From contig NZ_LMRZ01000005.1 in NCBI RefSeq assembly GCF_001428305.1, forward strand, positions 359,393-423,392: DNA of 64,000 nucleotides, in the 5' to 3' direction. Positions 34,031-45,954 of the stretch are shown here, piece by piece. Position 1 is the stretch's first letter; each line of letters opens with the position of its first letter. The notes under the pieces were generated by a model. The model did not search any database. It was given only the letters and a program-made list of their open reading frames with translations, and was not told the origin of the DNA. Position numbers and translations under genes: made by a program. Source of the stretch: Janibacter sp. Soil728 (GTDB lineage: Bacteria > Actinomycetota > Actinomycetes > Actinomycetales > Dermatophilaceae).

Positions 34031-34138
34031 GGCGAGGAGTGGGGGTGGCGCACGCCGAAGTTCGCCAAGTGATCGTGCACGTCACCTGGACCTGTCAGGC
34101 GAACTTCGGTTTGATGCGCGCCACCCCCACTCCCCGCC
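34031..34138. terminator. Long imperfect hairpin between livF and uvrA
   Basis: Left arm GGCGAGGAGTGGGGGTGGCGC then CCGAAGTTCGCC; right arm has the complements in reverse order. The outer stem (about 20 bp, one mismatch) is separated from an inner 12-bp stem by an asymmetric bulge; about 30 unpaired bases form the loop. It fills almost the whole space between the convergent livF and uvrA ends. Confidence 0.7.
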
Positions 34139-34144
34139 TTCCCG

Positions 34145-37237
<3,093 letters not shown>

Positions 37238-37316
37238 GCCTCCACCTTAGGTGCCGCCACCGACAGCCCACTCCACCCTCTGCGCAGGGCTGGTCCTCAC
37301 GGCCTAGCCTGTGACG
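37238..37316. promoter_or_regulatory. Divergent leaderless promoters uvrA / GH15
   Basis: On the minus strand TAAGGT (37249-37244) ends six bases before the uvrA GTG. On the plus strand TAGCCT (37305-37310) ends six bases before the ATG at 37317. No SOS (LexA) box of the mycobacterial GAAC-N4-GTTC type is visible in this 79-base space. Confidence 0.5.
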
Positions 37317-39173
37317 ATGAGCACCCCGATCGAGGACTACGCAGCCATCGGCGACACCGAGACCGCGGCCCTGGTGTCGATGAAGGGGTCGGTGGACTGG
37401 TTGTGCCTGCCGCGCTTCGACTCATCGTCGAGCTTCACCGCACTGCTGGGTACCCCCGAGCACGGCCGGTGGCTCATCGGGCCGGTCGCCGATGCCGAGA
37501 CCACGCGCGCCTACCGCGGTGATTCCTTCATCCTCGAGACCGTTCACCGGACGGCCACGGGCGCGGTCAAGGTCATCGACCTCATGCCGCTCGGCGATGG
37601 CCGAGCCGACCTCGTGCGCGTCGTCGAGGGCCTCGAGGGCGAGGTGGAGATGCAGCAGGAGTGGGTCGTGCGCTTCGGCTACGGCCGCATCCGTCCCTGG
37701 GTGGCGCACTCCCCCGGTCACGAGCAGGACACCGAGGTCATCACCGCCATCGCCGGCAACGACATGCTGGTCTTCCGCGGTTCTCGACTTCCCCGACCCG
37801 ACGGCGCACACCACCGCGACCGGTGGACGGTCCGGGCCGGCGAGCACTACAACTTCTCGACGACCTGGGTGGCGTCGTACAAGCCCATCCCCCCGCCGCT
37901 GGACATCCACTCGCGCATCGAGGCCACCCACGACCGTTCCTCGCGGTGGGCCGCACGCTGCACCTATGAGGGCCCGTACCGGGCCGAGGTGGTTCGTTCG
38001 CTGCTCACCCTGCGACTGCTGACCGACACCCGGAGGGGCGGCATCGTCGCCGCAGCCACGACGAGCCTCCCGGAGGACTTCGGCGGCAGCCGCAACTGGG
38101 ACTACCGCTACTGCTGGCTCCGAGACGCCTCTCTCACCCTCGAGTCGCTCCTGAAGTCGGGCTACGTCGGCGCGACCAAGCTGTGGCGCGACTGGCTGGT
38201 GCGCGCGATCGCCGGCGATCCCGAGGACATGCAGATCATGTACGCGGTCGATGGTGGCCGCGAGCTGCCCGAGCGCGAGCTGGACCACCTGCCCGGCTAT
38301 GCCGACAGCCTCCCGGTGCGCATCGGCAACGGCGCCGTGAACCAGAAGCAGACCGACGTCCTCGGCGAGGTCATGATCGCCCTCGAGGACGCGCGCGCCC
38401 AGGGCCTGAAGGAGTCGCCCCAGTCCTGGGCCGTTCAGCGAGCCCTCGTGGGCAACCTCGCGGAGCACTGGGACCAGGCCGACAACGGGTTGTGGGAGAT
38501 CCGCGGGCCCTTGCGCCACTTCACCCACTCCCGGGTGATGGTGTGGGCCGCCTTCGACCGAGCGATCCGGGCCGTGGAGCTGCACGGGTACGAAGGGGAC
38601 GTGGAGCGGTGGCGGGACCTGCGCGAGCGGGTGCGCGCGGACGTCCTCGCGAAGGGATGGAACGAGGAGAAGCAGTCCTTCACGCAGCACTTCGAGACCG
38701 ACGAGGTCGACGCCTCCCTGCTCCTGATCCCCATGGTCGGCTTCCTGCCCCCCGACGACCCTCGGGTACTGAGCACCGTGGCGGCCATCGAGCGCGACCT
38801 CATGCGCGACGGCCTCCTCCTGCGGTACCGCACCCAGAGCGGCGTCGACGGTCTCGAAGGCGACGAGCACCCCTTCCTCGCCTGCTCGTGGTGGCTCGTC
38901 AGCGCCTATGCCCTCACCGGCCAGCTCGACAAGGGCCATGCGCTCATGCGACGCCTGTGCGGTCTGCTCAACGACGTCGGTCTCGTCGCCGAGGAGTACG
39001 ACGTCGGCGGACAGCGCCAGGCCGGCAACTTCCCCCAGGCCTTCAGCCACCTCACCCTCATCGGCGCTGCGTACGCGCTGCGCGACGCGGAGGCCGCCGA
39101 GGAGCACGGGCAGGAGCCCGAGACCGACGACACCGCCACTCCCATCCACCCCGTCGAAGGAGCACCAGCATGA
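37317..39173 (+). CDS. GH15 family glycoside hydrolase (glucoamylase/trehalase-like)
   Basis: A 618-residue protein with the layout of bacterial GH15 enzymes: an N-terminal beta-sandwich (IEDYAAIGDTETAALVSMKGSVDWLCLPRFDS) and a C-terminal alpha/alpha barrel (GGSRNWDYRYCWLRDASLTLESLL, then GNGAVNQKQTDVLGEVM). The actinobacterial relatives include trehalases as well as glucoamylases; the exact substrate cannot be decided by eye. The ATG at 37317 was preferred to a GTG six bases upstream because of the TAGCCT box. Its stop overlaps the next gene, suggesting a shared transcript. Confidence 0.88.
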   Translation: MSTPIEDYAAIGDTETAALVSMKGSVDWLCLPRFDSSSSFTALLGTPEHGRWLIGPVADAETTRAYRGDSFILETVHRTATGAVKVIDLMPLGDGRADLVRVVEGLEGEVEMQQEWVVRFGYGRIRPWVAHSPGHEQDTEVITAIAGNDMLVFRGSRLPRPDGAHHRDRWTVRAGEHYNFSTTWVASYKPIPPPLDIHSRIEATHDRSSRWAARCTYEGPYRAEVVRSLLTLRLLTDTRRGGIVAAATTSLPEDFGGSRNWDYRYCWLRDASLTLESLLKSGYVGATKLWRDWLVRAIAGDPEDMQIMYAVDGGRELPERELDHLPGYADSLPVRIGNGAVNQKQTDVLGEVMIALEDARAQGLKESPQSWAVQRALVGNLAEHWDQADNGLWEIRGPLRHFTHSRVMVWAAFDRAIRAVELHGYEGDVERWRDLRERVRADVLAKGWNEEKQSFTQHFETDEVDASLLLIPMVGFLPPDDPRVLSTVAAIERDLMRDGLLLRYRTQSGVDGLEGDEHPFLACSWWLVSAYALTGQLDKGHALMRRLCGLLNDVGLVAEEYDVGGQRQAGNFPQAFSHLTLIGAAYALRDAEAAEEHGQEPETDDTATPIHPVEGAPA

Positions 39174-39838
39174 GCCAGACCTACGACCCCGACGTCACGC
39201 CCGGTGGGCCCTGGTCCACCCGCGAGCTGACCGGGTTGATCATCCGCAAGATGTCCGTGTCCGAGATGCACAACAACGTCTACCTGCTCACCTGTCGCAC
39301 GAGCGGCGCCCAGCTGCTCATCGACGCGGCCGACGAGGCCGAGCGGATCCGGGACCTCGTCGCGGTCGGTGGCTCCGGTCTGGACCACCTCGTGACGACC
39401 CACCAGCACTGGGACCACGTGCGGGCACTCGTCGAGGTGACCAAGGACCTGTCCCCCGAGACCCACGCCGGTGAGGACGACGCCTCCTCGCTTCCCCAGC
39501 TGCCGGACCACCGGCTGCGTCATGGCGACCGGATCGCCTTCGGTGACGCGGTGCTCGACGTCGTCCACCTGCGGGGGCACACTCCCGGGTCGGTGGCGCT
39601 GGCCTACGACGACCCTGACGGACATGTCCACCTCTTCAGCGGTGACAGCCTCTTCCCCGGCGGTGTCGGCAACACCAAGATGGCGGGCCAGAGCTTCCAG
39701 GCCCTGTTCGCCGACGTCACCCAGCGGGTCTTCGACGTGTACGACGACGACACCTGGGTCTACCCGGGCCACGGGTCGGACACGACCTTGGGCACGGAGC
39801 GGCCGCACCTCGACGAGTGGCGCGAGCGCGGCTGGTGA
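39170..39838 (+). CDS. Metallo-beta-lactamase-fold hydrolase (glyoxalase II-like)
   Basis: A 222-residue MBL-fold protein with the metal motif THQHWDH, a later RGHTPGSVAL histidine, FSGDSLFPGG aspartate and the final YPGHGSDTTLG histidine, so both metal sites are complete. The arrangement matches glyoxalase II-like hydrolases. It overlaps the GH15 gene by four bases and probably shares its transcript; substrate unknown. Confidence 0.87.
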   Translation: MSQTYDPDVTPGGPWSTRELTGLIIRKMSVSEMHNNVYLLTCRTSGAQLLIDAADEAERIRDLVAVGGSGLDHLVTTHQHWDHVRALVEVTKDLSPETHAGEDDASSLPQLPDHRLRHGDRIAFGDAVLDVVHLRGHTPGSVALAYDDPDGHVHLFSGDSLFPGGVGNTKMAGQSFQALFADVTQRVFDVYDDDTWVYPGHGSDTTLGTERPHLDEWRERGW

Positions 39839-39928
39839 GGTTCCCGGGCGCGACGTCGTGACGTGCGAGGTTGACGGCCCATGACCGAGCCATCACAATC
39901 ATCACTTCACGACATCGCTACCCGCCAG

Positions 39929-39988
39929 TAACGTTTCGGCGGTGTCCCTCTGGCCACAGAGGCCTGACCAGACTCGAGGACACCCGTC
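39929..39988 (+). promoter_or_regulatory. Promoter and structured leader of the BASS symporter gene
   Basis: TAACGT (39929-39934) is a -10 candidate. The predicted mRNA start then falls at about 39941, the first base of a stem GGTGTCC (39941-39947) with GGACACC (39978-39984). Inside it CTCTG and CAGAG form a second stem. The GAGG ribosome site is partly inside the outer stem. The leader may regulate translation; no known riboswitch class is recognised. Confidence 0.4.
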
Positions 39989-40879
39989 ATGAACGACTCC
40001 GCACTCATCTCCATCGGGCTGCCGATTGCGCTCGCGATCATCATGTTCGGCCTCGGGCTGAGCCTCACGGTCGGCGACTTCCGCCGGATCGCTCGTTCGC
40101 CCAAGGCCGTCGTCGTGGCGCTCGTCCTGCAGATCCTCGTGCTGCCGCTCGTCGCCTTCGGCCTGGTCATCGCCTTCGACGTCGATCCGTTGCTGGCGGT
40201 CGGTGTGATGCTGCTGGCAGCCTCCCCCGGCGGGACCACTGCCAACCTCTTCAGCCATCTCTTCCGGGGCGACGTGGCCCTCAACATCACGCTCACGGCC
40301 ATCAACTCGGTGTTGGCAGCGGTGAGCATCCCGGTGATCACCAATCTCGCGATCAACTACTTCGCCGCGGACGGCGAGCTCGGACTGCAGTTCGGCAAGG
40401 TCCTTCAGGTCGTCGCCATCGTCCTCGTCCCCGTGGCGCTGGGCATGGCCGTCCGTCGGCGCTCACCCGCCTTCGCCGTGCGCGCCGACAAGCCCGTGCG
40501 CATCTTCTCCATCACCGTGCTCGTCATCGTGGCCGTCGGGGCCCTGGTCGGCGAGCGGGCCAACCTGGGCACGTACCTCGAGCAGGTCGGAGTGGTGACG
40601 GCGCTCTTCTGCCTCGCGAGCCTGACGCTCGGCTACGTCGGCGCCCGCGTCATGCGACTGGACGCCCCCCAAGCCATCGCCACCGCGATGGAGGTCGGCA
40701 TCCACAACACGACGATCGCCCTGACCATCGCCCTCAGCGTGCTGGGCAGCACCGAGGTCGCGATCGCGGCCGCCATCTACTCCATCTTCATGTACATCTT
40801 CGCGCCCGCCTTTGGCTTCGCCATCAGCCGCGGCACCCGTGCCGCGGCGAGCAGCCCGGCAGCGCAACGGGTGGACTGA
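39989..40879 (+). CDS. Bile acid:sodium symporter family (BASS) transporter
   Basis: A 296-residue membrane protein with about nine or ten hydrophobic segments and BASS motifs: IMFGLGLSLTVGDFRRI near the N-terminus, AASPGGTTANLFSHLFRGDVALN, and EVGIHNTTIALTIALS, which correspond to the crossed sodium-binding helices. Bacterial members move organic acids or keto acids with sodium; the substrate here is unknown. GAGG ribosome site before the ATG. Confidence 0.9.
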   Translation: MNDSALISIGLPIALAIIMFGLGLSLTVGDFRRIARSPKAVVVALVLQILVLPLVAFGLVIAFDVDPLLAVGVMLLAASPGGTTANLFSHLFRGDVALNITLTAINSVLAAVSIPVITNLAINYFAADGELGLQFGKVLQVVAIVLVPVALGMAVRRRSPAFAVRADKPVRIFSITVLVIVAVGALVGERANLGTYLEQVGVVTALFCLASLTLGYVGARVMRLDAPQAIATAMEVGIHNTTIALTIALSVLGSTEVAIAAAIYSIFMYIFAPAFGFAISRGTRAAASSPAAQRVD

Positions 40880-40895
40880 CCGGCTCCAGCGGTCG

Positions 40896-41528
40896 TCAGT
40901 GGGTGGCGGCGACGGTTGCACCGAAGCCGATCATCACCACGCCCATGGTCGCCTCGATCCGGCGCCGGGCACGCGGGGCGGTCAGCGCACCCCGGGCCCG
41001 GTCGGCGAGCAGGACGATGCCGGTGAGCCACACCGCGCCGATGGCCACGAGACTGAGCGCGTAGACCGCCAGGACCGGCAGTCCGGCCCCACCCCCGACA
41101 AATTGCGGGAGGACGGCCAGGTTGAAGGCCAGCACCTTGGGGTTGGTGATGTTGCACAAGAAGCCCTGAGCGAGGGTTCGGCGACGGTCACCGCGCGCCC
41201 CGGATCGAGCCGTCGACTCCTCCTCGGGAGTGCCGCTGAAGTCGCCCTTCCACGCAGCTCGCAGTGCCTGCGCGCCGAGGAGGAGCAGGTATGCCGCGCC
41301 CACCCACTTGACGGTCAGGAAGAGCGGTTCGCTCGCGACGATGATCGCCCCGAGACCCCCGGCCGCCAGCAGTCCCTGGACGGCCCCCGCAGCACTGACC
41401 CCTGCCATGGTGAGCAGCCCCTCGGAGCGGCCACGCACGAGTGACGCCCGCAGGGTGAGCGCGGTGTCCGGCCCCGGCGCAATCGTGATGACGAGCACCA
41501 GCGCGAGGAAGGAGAGGTAGGTCGTCAT
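40896..41528 (-). CDS. LysE family amino acid exporter
   Basis: A 210-residue LysE/RhtB-type exporter with about six membrane segments and the family motif ITIAPGPDTALTLR near residue 15, then CNITNPKVLAFNLAVLPQF. It would export an amino acid or related molecule. ATG at 41528 with a TAGTGT box eight bases upstream and no ribosome site, hence probably leaderless. Divergent from an EamA exporter only 24 bases away. Confidence 0.9.
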   Translation of the reverse strand: MTTYLSFLALVLVITIAPGPDTALTLRASLVRGRSEGLLTMAGVSAAGAVQGLLAAGGLGAIIVASEPLFLTVKWVGAAYLLLLGAQALRAAWKGDFSGTPEEESTARSGARGDRRRTLAQGFLCNITNPKVLAFNLAVLPQFVGGGAGLPVLAVYALSLVAIGAVWLTGIVLLADRARGALTAPRARRRIEATMGVVMIGFGATVAATH

Positions 41529-41566
41529 GAGAGCGAACACTAGGGTGAGGCCGTGAGTCGTGTCGA
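41529..41566. promoter_or_regulatory. Overlapping divergent -10 boxes of lysE and eamA
   Basis: Only 24 bases separate the two start codons. TAGTGT on the minus strand (41542-41537) and TAGGGT on the plus strand (41541-41546) share the bases 41541-41542. Each ends 6-8 bases before its start codon. A TCGACA -35 candidate for lysE (41566-41561) lies inside the eamA coding sequence. The two promoters cannot be occupied at the same time. Confidence 0.55.
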
Positions 41567-42440
41567 TGCCATCCCAGCACCCGTCCTCGTGCTGGGTGGC
41601 GTGCTCTCCGTCCAGTTCGGTGGAGCTCTGGCTGCGACACTCGTCCCCCAGATCGGCGCGGCCGGATCGGTCATCCTCCGGCTGGGCATCGCCACCCTCG
41701 TGCTCCTCGCGATCGCCCGGCCCCGGTGGCGTGGGCACAGCCGTCGTGACCTCGGGACCATCATCTGCTTCGGAATCGCGATGGGCCTGATGAACTTCGC
41801 GTTCTACGCCTCGCTCGGCCACCTGCCGATCGGGGTGGCCGTGACCATCGAGTTCGTCGGACCGTTGACGCTCGCGGCCGTCCTCTCCCGCCGCCCGCGC
41901 GACCTGCTCGCCGTCGCCACCGCCGCGATCGGCGTCGTGCTGATCTCACGTGCCCTGAGCCTGCCCTTCGACCAGCTCGAGACCACCGGCATCCTGCTGG
42001 CCCTCGCGGCCGGAGCCTGCTGGGCCGCGTACATCGTCTTCTCCGGCCGCACCGGCGCAGCCTTCCCCCAGCTCGAGGGCCTGGCCCTGGCCATGGTCGT
42101 CGCGACGGTGGTCGTCCTGCCCTTCGGGCTGTGGGATGTCGCTCGGCACGGCACCGCTGCCTGGGACGGGGAGGTCCTGCTCAAGGGCCTGGGCATCGCC
42201 GTGCTCTCCTCGGTCCTGCCGTACTCGCTCGAGCTCTTCGCCCTGCGGCGTCTGGCTCCGGCCGTCTTCGGCATCCTGCTCAGCCTCGAGCCCGCGGTCG
42301 CCGCTCTTGCGGGCCTCATCGTCCTCGGTCAGAGGCTCTCCGGGGTGCAGCTCTTCGGGATGGCCCTCGTCGTCCTCGCCAGCGTCCTTGTCCTGGGCCT
42401 GGGCGCGGCCCGTCGGCCGAAGGCCGAACTCCCCGTCTGA
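41553..42440 (+). CDS. EamA/RhtA-like exporter (DMT superfamily)
   Basis: A 295-residue, ten-segment membrane protein made of two EamA repeats. Similarity is to RhtA-type threonine/homoserine exporters, seen in GHLPIGVAVTIEFVGPL and ALRRLAPAVFGILLSLEPAVAAL. Leaderless GTG start six bases after TAGGGT. Back-to-back with a LysE exporter, so the pair may serve amino acid efflux under different conditions. A strong terminator follows. Confidence 0.9.
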   Translation: MSRVDAIPAPVLVLGGVLSVQFGGALAATLVPQIGAAGSVILRLGIATLVLLAIARPRWRGHSRRDLGTIICFGIAMGLMNFAFYASLGHLPIGVAVTIEFVGPLTLAAVLSRRPRDLLAVATAAIGVVLISRALSLPFDQLETTGILLALAAGACWAAYIVFSGRTGAAFPQLEGLALAMVVATVVVLPFGLWDVARHGTAAWDGEVLLKGLGIAVLSSVLPYSLELFALRRLAPAVFGILLSLEPAVAALAGLIVLGQRLSGVQLFGMALVVLASVLVLGLGAARRPKAELPV

Positions 42441-42464
42441 CGGCCCGTCCTGCTCGGCAGACAT

Positions 42465-42509
42465 GACGAAGGGGGCCGCTCACCGTGATGGTGAGCGGCC
42501 CCCTTCGTC
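42465..42509. terminator. 20-bp terminator hairpin between eamA and terC
   Basis: Arms 42465-42484 and 42490-42509 are perfectly complementary with a GTGAT loop. Each arm contains the octamer CGAAGGGG or its complement. Serves convergent genes. Confidence 0.85.
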
Positions 42510-42530
42510 GGAGGACGGGAGGACCTGTGA

Positions 42531-43520
42531 TCAGCTCCGCGAGCCGATGTCCGCCTTGGCGTCCTTGTTGGACTTCCACAGGCTGGCGATCGTCGTCACA
42601 CCGAGGATGACGACGATGGCGCCGAGCGAGAAGACCGTCGAGATCTCTGGGACGGCCACGTGCTCTCCACCGTTGATGAAGGGCAGCGTGTTCTCGTGCA
42701 GCGCATGGAGGATGAGCTTGACACCGATGAAGGCCAGCAGGACCGACAGACCCAGACTCATGTAGACCAGCTTCTTCAGCAGACCACCGATGAGGAAGTA
42801 CAGCTGCCGCAGACCCATGAGGGCGAAGAGGTTGGCCGTGAGGACGATGTACGGCTCCTTGGTCAGGCCGTAGATCGCCGGGATCGAGTCGAGCGCGAAG
42901 AGCAGGTCCGTCATGCCGAGTGCGACGACCACGATGAAGATCGGGGTCGCGACCCGCTTGCCGTTCTCCTTGGTGAAGAGCTTGGCCGACCACTCGCTCG
43001 TGCTCGGCACGGTGCGCTGGAACCACTTGACGACCCCGTTGGGCTCCCAGTCCTCCTCCTCGTCGTCGCCGCTGGTCGCGAGCTTGATCGCGGTGTAGAT
43101 GAGGAAGGCGCCGAAGATGTAGAAGACCCAGGCGAACTGGTTGATCGCGGCAGCGCCGACGAAGATGAAGATCGTCCGCAGCACGATCGCGATGATGATG
43201 CCCCACAGCAAGGCGGTCTGCTGGAAGCGCTGCGGGACGCCGAACTTCGCCATGATGATGATGAAGATGAAGAGGTTGTCGACCGAGAGCGAGTACTCGG
43301 TCAACCAGCCGGCGAAGAACTCGGTGCCGCGGTCACCGCCTTCGGCCAGCCACAGCCCGATGCCGAAGGCGATGGCTGCCGTGACGTAGATCCCGAGGGT
43401 GACCGAGACCTCCTTCGTCGAGGGCACGTGTGGCCGGCGGGCCACCATGATCACGTCGAAGGTCAGCACCGCTGCGGCCACGGCGAGCGTGAGCAGCCAC
43501 ACCCACGTCGGCACCTCCAT
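42531..43520 (-). CDS. TerC/Alx family membrane protein (Mn2+ exporter candidate)
   Basis: A 329-residue membrane protein with about nine hydrophobic segments. TerC family features are EYSLSVDNLFIFIIIM near residue 80 and GMTDLLFALDSIPAIYG near residue 210, holding acidic residues in helices that may bind metal. The ATG at 43520 begins MEVPTWVWL; longer frames run into the riboswitch. Control by an upstream Mn2+ riboswitch supports a role in manganese export, as established for Alx and YkoY relatives. The name TerC (tellurium) is historical. Confidence 0.9.
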   Translation of the reverse strand: MEVPTWVWLLTLAVAAAVLTFDVIMVARRPHVPSTKEVSVTLGIYVTAAIAFGIGLWLAEGGDRGTEFFAGWLTEYSLSVDNLFIFIIIMAKFGVPQRFQQTALLWGIIIAIVLRTIFIFVGAAAINQFAWVFYIFGAFLIYTAIKLATSGDDEEEDWEPNGVVKWFQRTVPSTSEWSAKLFTKENGKRVATPIFIVVVALGMTDLLFALDSIPAIYGLTKEPYIVLTANLFALMGLRQLYFLIGGLLKKLVYMSLGLSVLLAFIGVKLILHALHENTLPFINGGEHVAVPEISTVFSLGAIVVILGVTTIASLWKSNKDAKADIGSRS

Positions 43521-43577
43521 GGTGCCGCCGCTGATGATCGCCGGCTGGAGCGAGGAAATGGTGGACAAGAGAAGCCT

Positions 43578-43691
43578 TCCGGACAGAGGAACACACGTCC
43601 GGAGGTCTCTCCCACCTGGGTCAGGCCCCTGCCCCGGGCCGGACGGACCGACCGTGCTGACGAGACAGAGCTCCGGGGATACTCCCCTCCG
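43578..43691 (-). ncRNA. yybP-ykoY (Mn2+) riboswitch upstream of terC
   Basis: Read on the minus strand, P1 is CGGAGG (43691-43686) paired with CCTCCG (43605-43600). The conserved loops follow exactly: GGGGAGTA after the 5' P1 strand, CGTCAGCACGG in the middle and GGGAGAGACC before the 3' P1 strand. A second hairpin, TCCGGAC/GTCCGGA (43603-43578), uses bases of the P1 3' strand, so it can form only when P1 is open. It is followed by a pyrimidine-rich stretch and looks like the expression platform of an Mn2+-ON transcription switch. Family recognition is by consensus; direction of switching is inference. Confidence 0.85.
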
Positions 43692-43752
43692 TTGCCTCGA
43701 GTCTCTCACGCCATGGGAGCTGATGTGCCGAACCCCGAGGCGAGGGCCTGCG

Positions 43753-45840
43753 TCAGCGGGTCGCGGCCGTCATCTGCCGCAGCTCCTTCTTCAGGTCACC
43801 GATCTCGTCGCGCAGCCGGGCTGCCAGCTCGAAGTGCAGGTCGGTGGCCGCCTGGTGCATCTGGTCGGTGAGCTCCTGGATGAGGCGAGCCAGCTCGGTC
43901 GCCGGCAGGTCCCGTCCGCGCTCGGCCGGCTCCGCGCCCGCCGTGCCGCCCCGGCTCTTGCCTCGGGACTGGCTCCGCCCGGACCCGAGCAGCTCGGCGG
44001 TGTCGGCGTCCTCTCGTCGGAGCATGTCGGTGATGTCCGCGATCTTCTTGCGAAGCGGCTGGGGGTCGAGCCCGCGCTCGCGGTTGTAGGCGATCTGCTT
44101 GACCCGGCGACGCTGGGTCTCGTCGAGCGCCTGCTGCATCGACGGAGTGACCTTGTCGGCGTACATGTGCACCTGACCCGACACATTGCGCGCGGCGCGA
44201 CCGATGGTCTGGATGAGCGAACGCGCACTGCGCAGGAAGCCCTCCTTGTCGGCATCGAGGATGCTCACGAGCGAGACCTCGGGCAGGTCGAGCCCCTCGC
44301 GCAGCAGGTTGATCCCCACGAGGACGTCGTACTCGCCCAGCCGCAGCTCGCGCAGCAGCTCCACGCGCCGGAGTGTGTCGATGTCTGAGTGGAGGTAGCG
44401 CACCCGCACCCCCTTGTCGAGGAGGTAGTCGGTCAGGTCCTCGGCCATCTTCTTGGTCAGGGTCGTCACCAGCACCCGCTCGTCACGATCGGCCCGCTGG
44501 CGGATCTCGTGCAGCAGGTCGTCGATCTGGCCCTTGGTCGGCTTGAGGACGACCTCGGGGTCGATGAGGCCGGTCGGCCGGATGACCTGCTCGACGTACC
44601 CGTCGGACTTGGCCATCTCGTAGTCGCCGGGCGTCGCCGAGAGGTAGACCGTCTGCCCGGTGCGCTCGAGGAACTCCTCCCACGTCAACGGGCGGTTGTC
44701 CATCGCGCTGGGCAGCCGGAAGCCGTGCTCGACGAGGGTGCGCTTGCGGGAGGCGTCGCCCTCGTACATGGCACCGATCTGCGGCACGGTCTGGTGCGAC
44801 TCGTCGATGACGAGGAGGAAGTCCTCGGGGAAGTAGTCGAGCAGGCAGTTGGGGGCGGTGCCGGGCAGGCGTCCGTCGATGTGCATCGAGTAGTTCTCGA
44901 TGCCTGCACAGCTGCCGACCTGGCGCATCATCTCGATGTCATAGGTGGTGCGCATGCGCAGCCGCTGGGCCTCCAGCATCTTGCCCTGGCGCTCCATGCT
45001 CGCCAGCGTCTCCTCGAGCTCGGTCTCGATGCCCGCGATGGCGCGCTCCATGCGCTCCGGCCCGGCGACGTAGTGGGTCGCCGGGAAGATGTGCATCTGC
45101 TCCTCCTCACGCACGATCTCGCCGGTGAGCGGGTTGAGGGTGTGGATGCGCTCGATCTCGTCGCCGAAGAACTCGATCCGCACGGCGAGCTCCTCGTAGA
45201 CCGGGATGATCTCCACCGTGTCGCCGCGCACCCGGAAGGTGCCGCGGGTGAAGGCCAGGTCGTTGCGCGTGTACTGCATCGTGACGAACTTGCGCAGCAG
45301 CTCGTCACGGTCGATCTCGGCCCCGACCTCGAGCGTGACCATCCGGTCGACGTACTCCTGGGGGGTGCCGAGGCCGTAGATGCAGGAGACCGAGGCGACG
45401 ACGACGACATCGCGTCGGGTGAGCAGGTTGTTGGTGGCGCTGTGACGCAGCCGCTCGACCTCCTCGTTGACCGAGGAGTCCTTCTCGATGTAGGTGTCCG
45501 ACTGGGGCACATAGGCCTCGGGCTGGAAGTAGTCGTAGTAGCTGACGAAGTACTCGACGGCATTGTTGGGCAGCAGCTCGCGGAACTCGTTGGCCAGCTG
45601 TGCGGCCAGCGTCTTGTTGGGCGCCATCACCAGGGTGGGTCGCTGGACCTGCTCGATGAGCCATGCGGTCGTCGCGGACTTGCCGGTGCCCGTGGCGCCG
45701 AGGAGGACGACGTCCTGCTCTCCCGCCCGGACCCGCTGCGTCAGCTCGGCGATCGCCTTGGGCTGGTCACCGGCCGGCTCGAAGTCCGAGACGACCTCGA
45801 AGGGAGCCACCGTGCGTTGCAGATCAGTCACCGGGCGCAT
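43753..45840 (-). CDS. uvrB: UvrABC excinuclease subunit B
   Basis: A 695-residue helicase-like repair protein. Walker A is GATGTGKS near residue 49, the beta-hairpin with [25 protein letters not shown]-like DESH in [10 protein letters not shown], motif VI in QTIGRAARN, and the C-terminal UVR motif [18 protein letters not shown] start seven bases after a TACGGT box, no ribosome site, probably leaderless. With uvrA and uvrC it completes nucleotide excision repair within 20 kb. Confidence 0.97.
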   Translation of the reverse strand: MRPVTDLQRTVAPFEVVSDFEPAGDQPKAIAELTQRVRAGEQDVVLLGATGTGKSATTAWLIEQVQRPTLVMAPNKTLAAQLANEFRELLPNNAVEYFVSYYDYFQPEAYVPQSDTYIEKDSSVNEEVERLRHSATNNLLTRRDVVVVASVSCIYGLGTPQEYVDRMVTLEVGAEIDRDELLRKFVTMQYTRNDLAFTRGTFRVRGDTVEIIPVYEELAVRIEFFGDEIERIHTLNPLTGEIVREEEQMHIFPATHYVAGPERMERAIAGIETELEETLASMERQGKMLEAQRLRMRTTYDIEMMRQVGSCAGIENYSMHIDGRLPGTAPNCLLDYFPEDFLLVIDESHQTVPQIGAMYEGDASRKRTLVEHGFRLPSAMDNRPLTWEEFLERTGQTVYLSATPGDYEMAKSDGYVEQVIRPTGLIDPEVVLKPTKGQIDDLLHEIRQRADRDERVLVTTLTKKMAEDLTDYLLDKGVRVRYLHSDIDTLRRVELLRELRLGEYDVLVGINLLREGLDLPEVSLVSILDADKEGFLRSARSLIQTIGRAARNVSGQVHMYADKVTPSMQQALDETQRRRVKQIAYNRERGLDPQPLRKKIADITDMLRREDADTAELLGSGRSQSRGKSRGGTAGAEPAERGRDLPATELARLIQELTDQMHQAATDLHFELAARLRDEIGDLKKELRQMTAATR

Positions 45841-45847
45841 GACGTCA

Positions 45848-45853
45848 ACCGTA
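45848..45853 (-). promoter_or_regulatory. Leaderless -10 box of uvrB
   Basis: TACGGT on the minus strand ends seven bases before the uvrB ATG. The preceding gene on this strand ends at 45955, leaving about 100 bases that hold a repeat element. Confidence 0.45.
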
Positions 45854-45878
45854 TGTCACTCCACCGACAGCGGTTCCT

Positions 45879-45952
45879 GCCCTTCGAGACGCTCGCCCGC
45901 TGCGCGGACTCCCCCTCAGGACCCGAGGCGCGCCAGCGCCGCCTCGAAGGGC
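45879..45952. repeat. REP-like dispersed repeat, second copy
   Basis: CCCTTCGAGACGCTCGC..GCTGCGC..CTCAGGACCCG matches the element at 9318-9359 with small insertions. GCCCTTCGAG (45879-45888) and CTCGAAGGGC (45943-45952) are inverted copies that could pair across the element. It lies in the non-coding gap upstream of uvrB. Confidence 0.55.
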
Positions 45953-45954
45953 CC

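Noticed and set aside
37238-37316. SOS box upstream of uvrA
   Set aside because: No GAAC-N4-GTTC-type palindrome is present in the 79-base divergent spacer.
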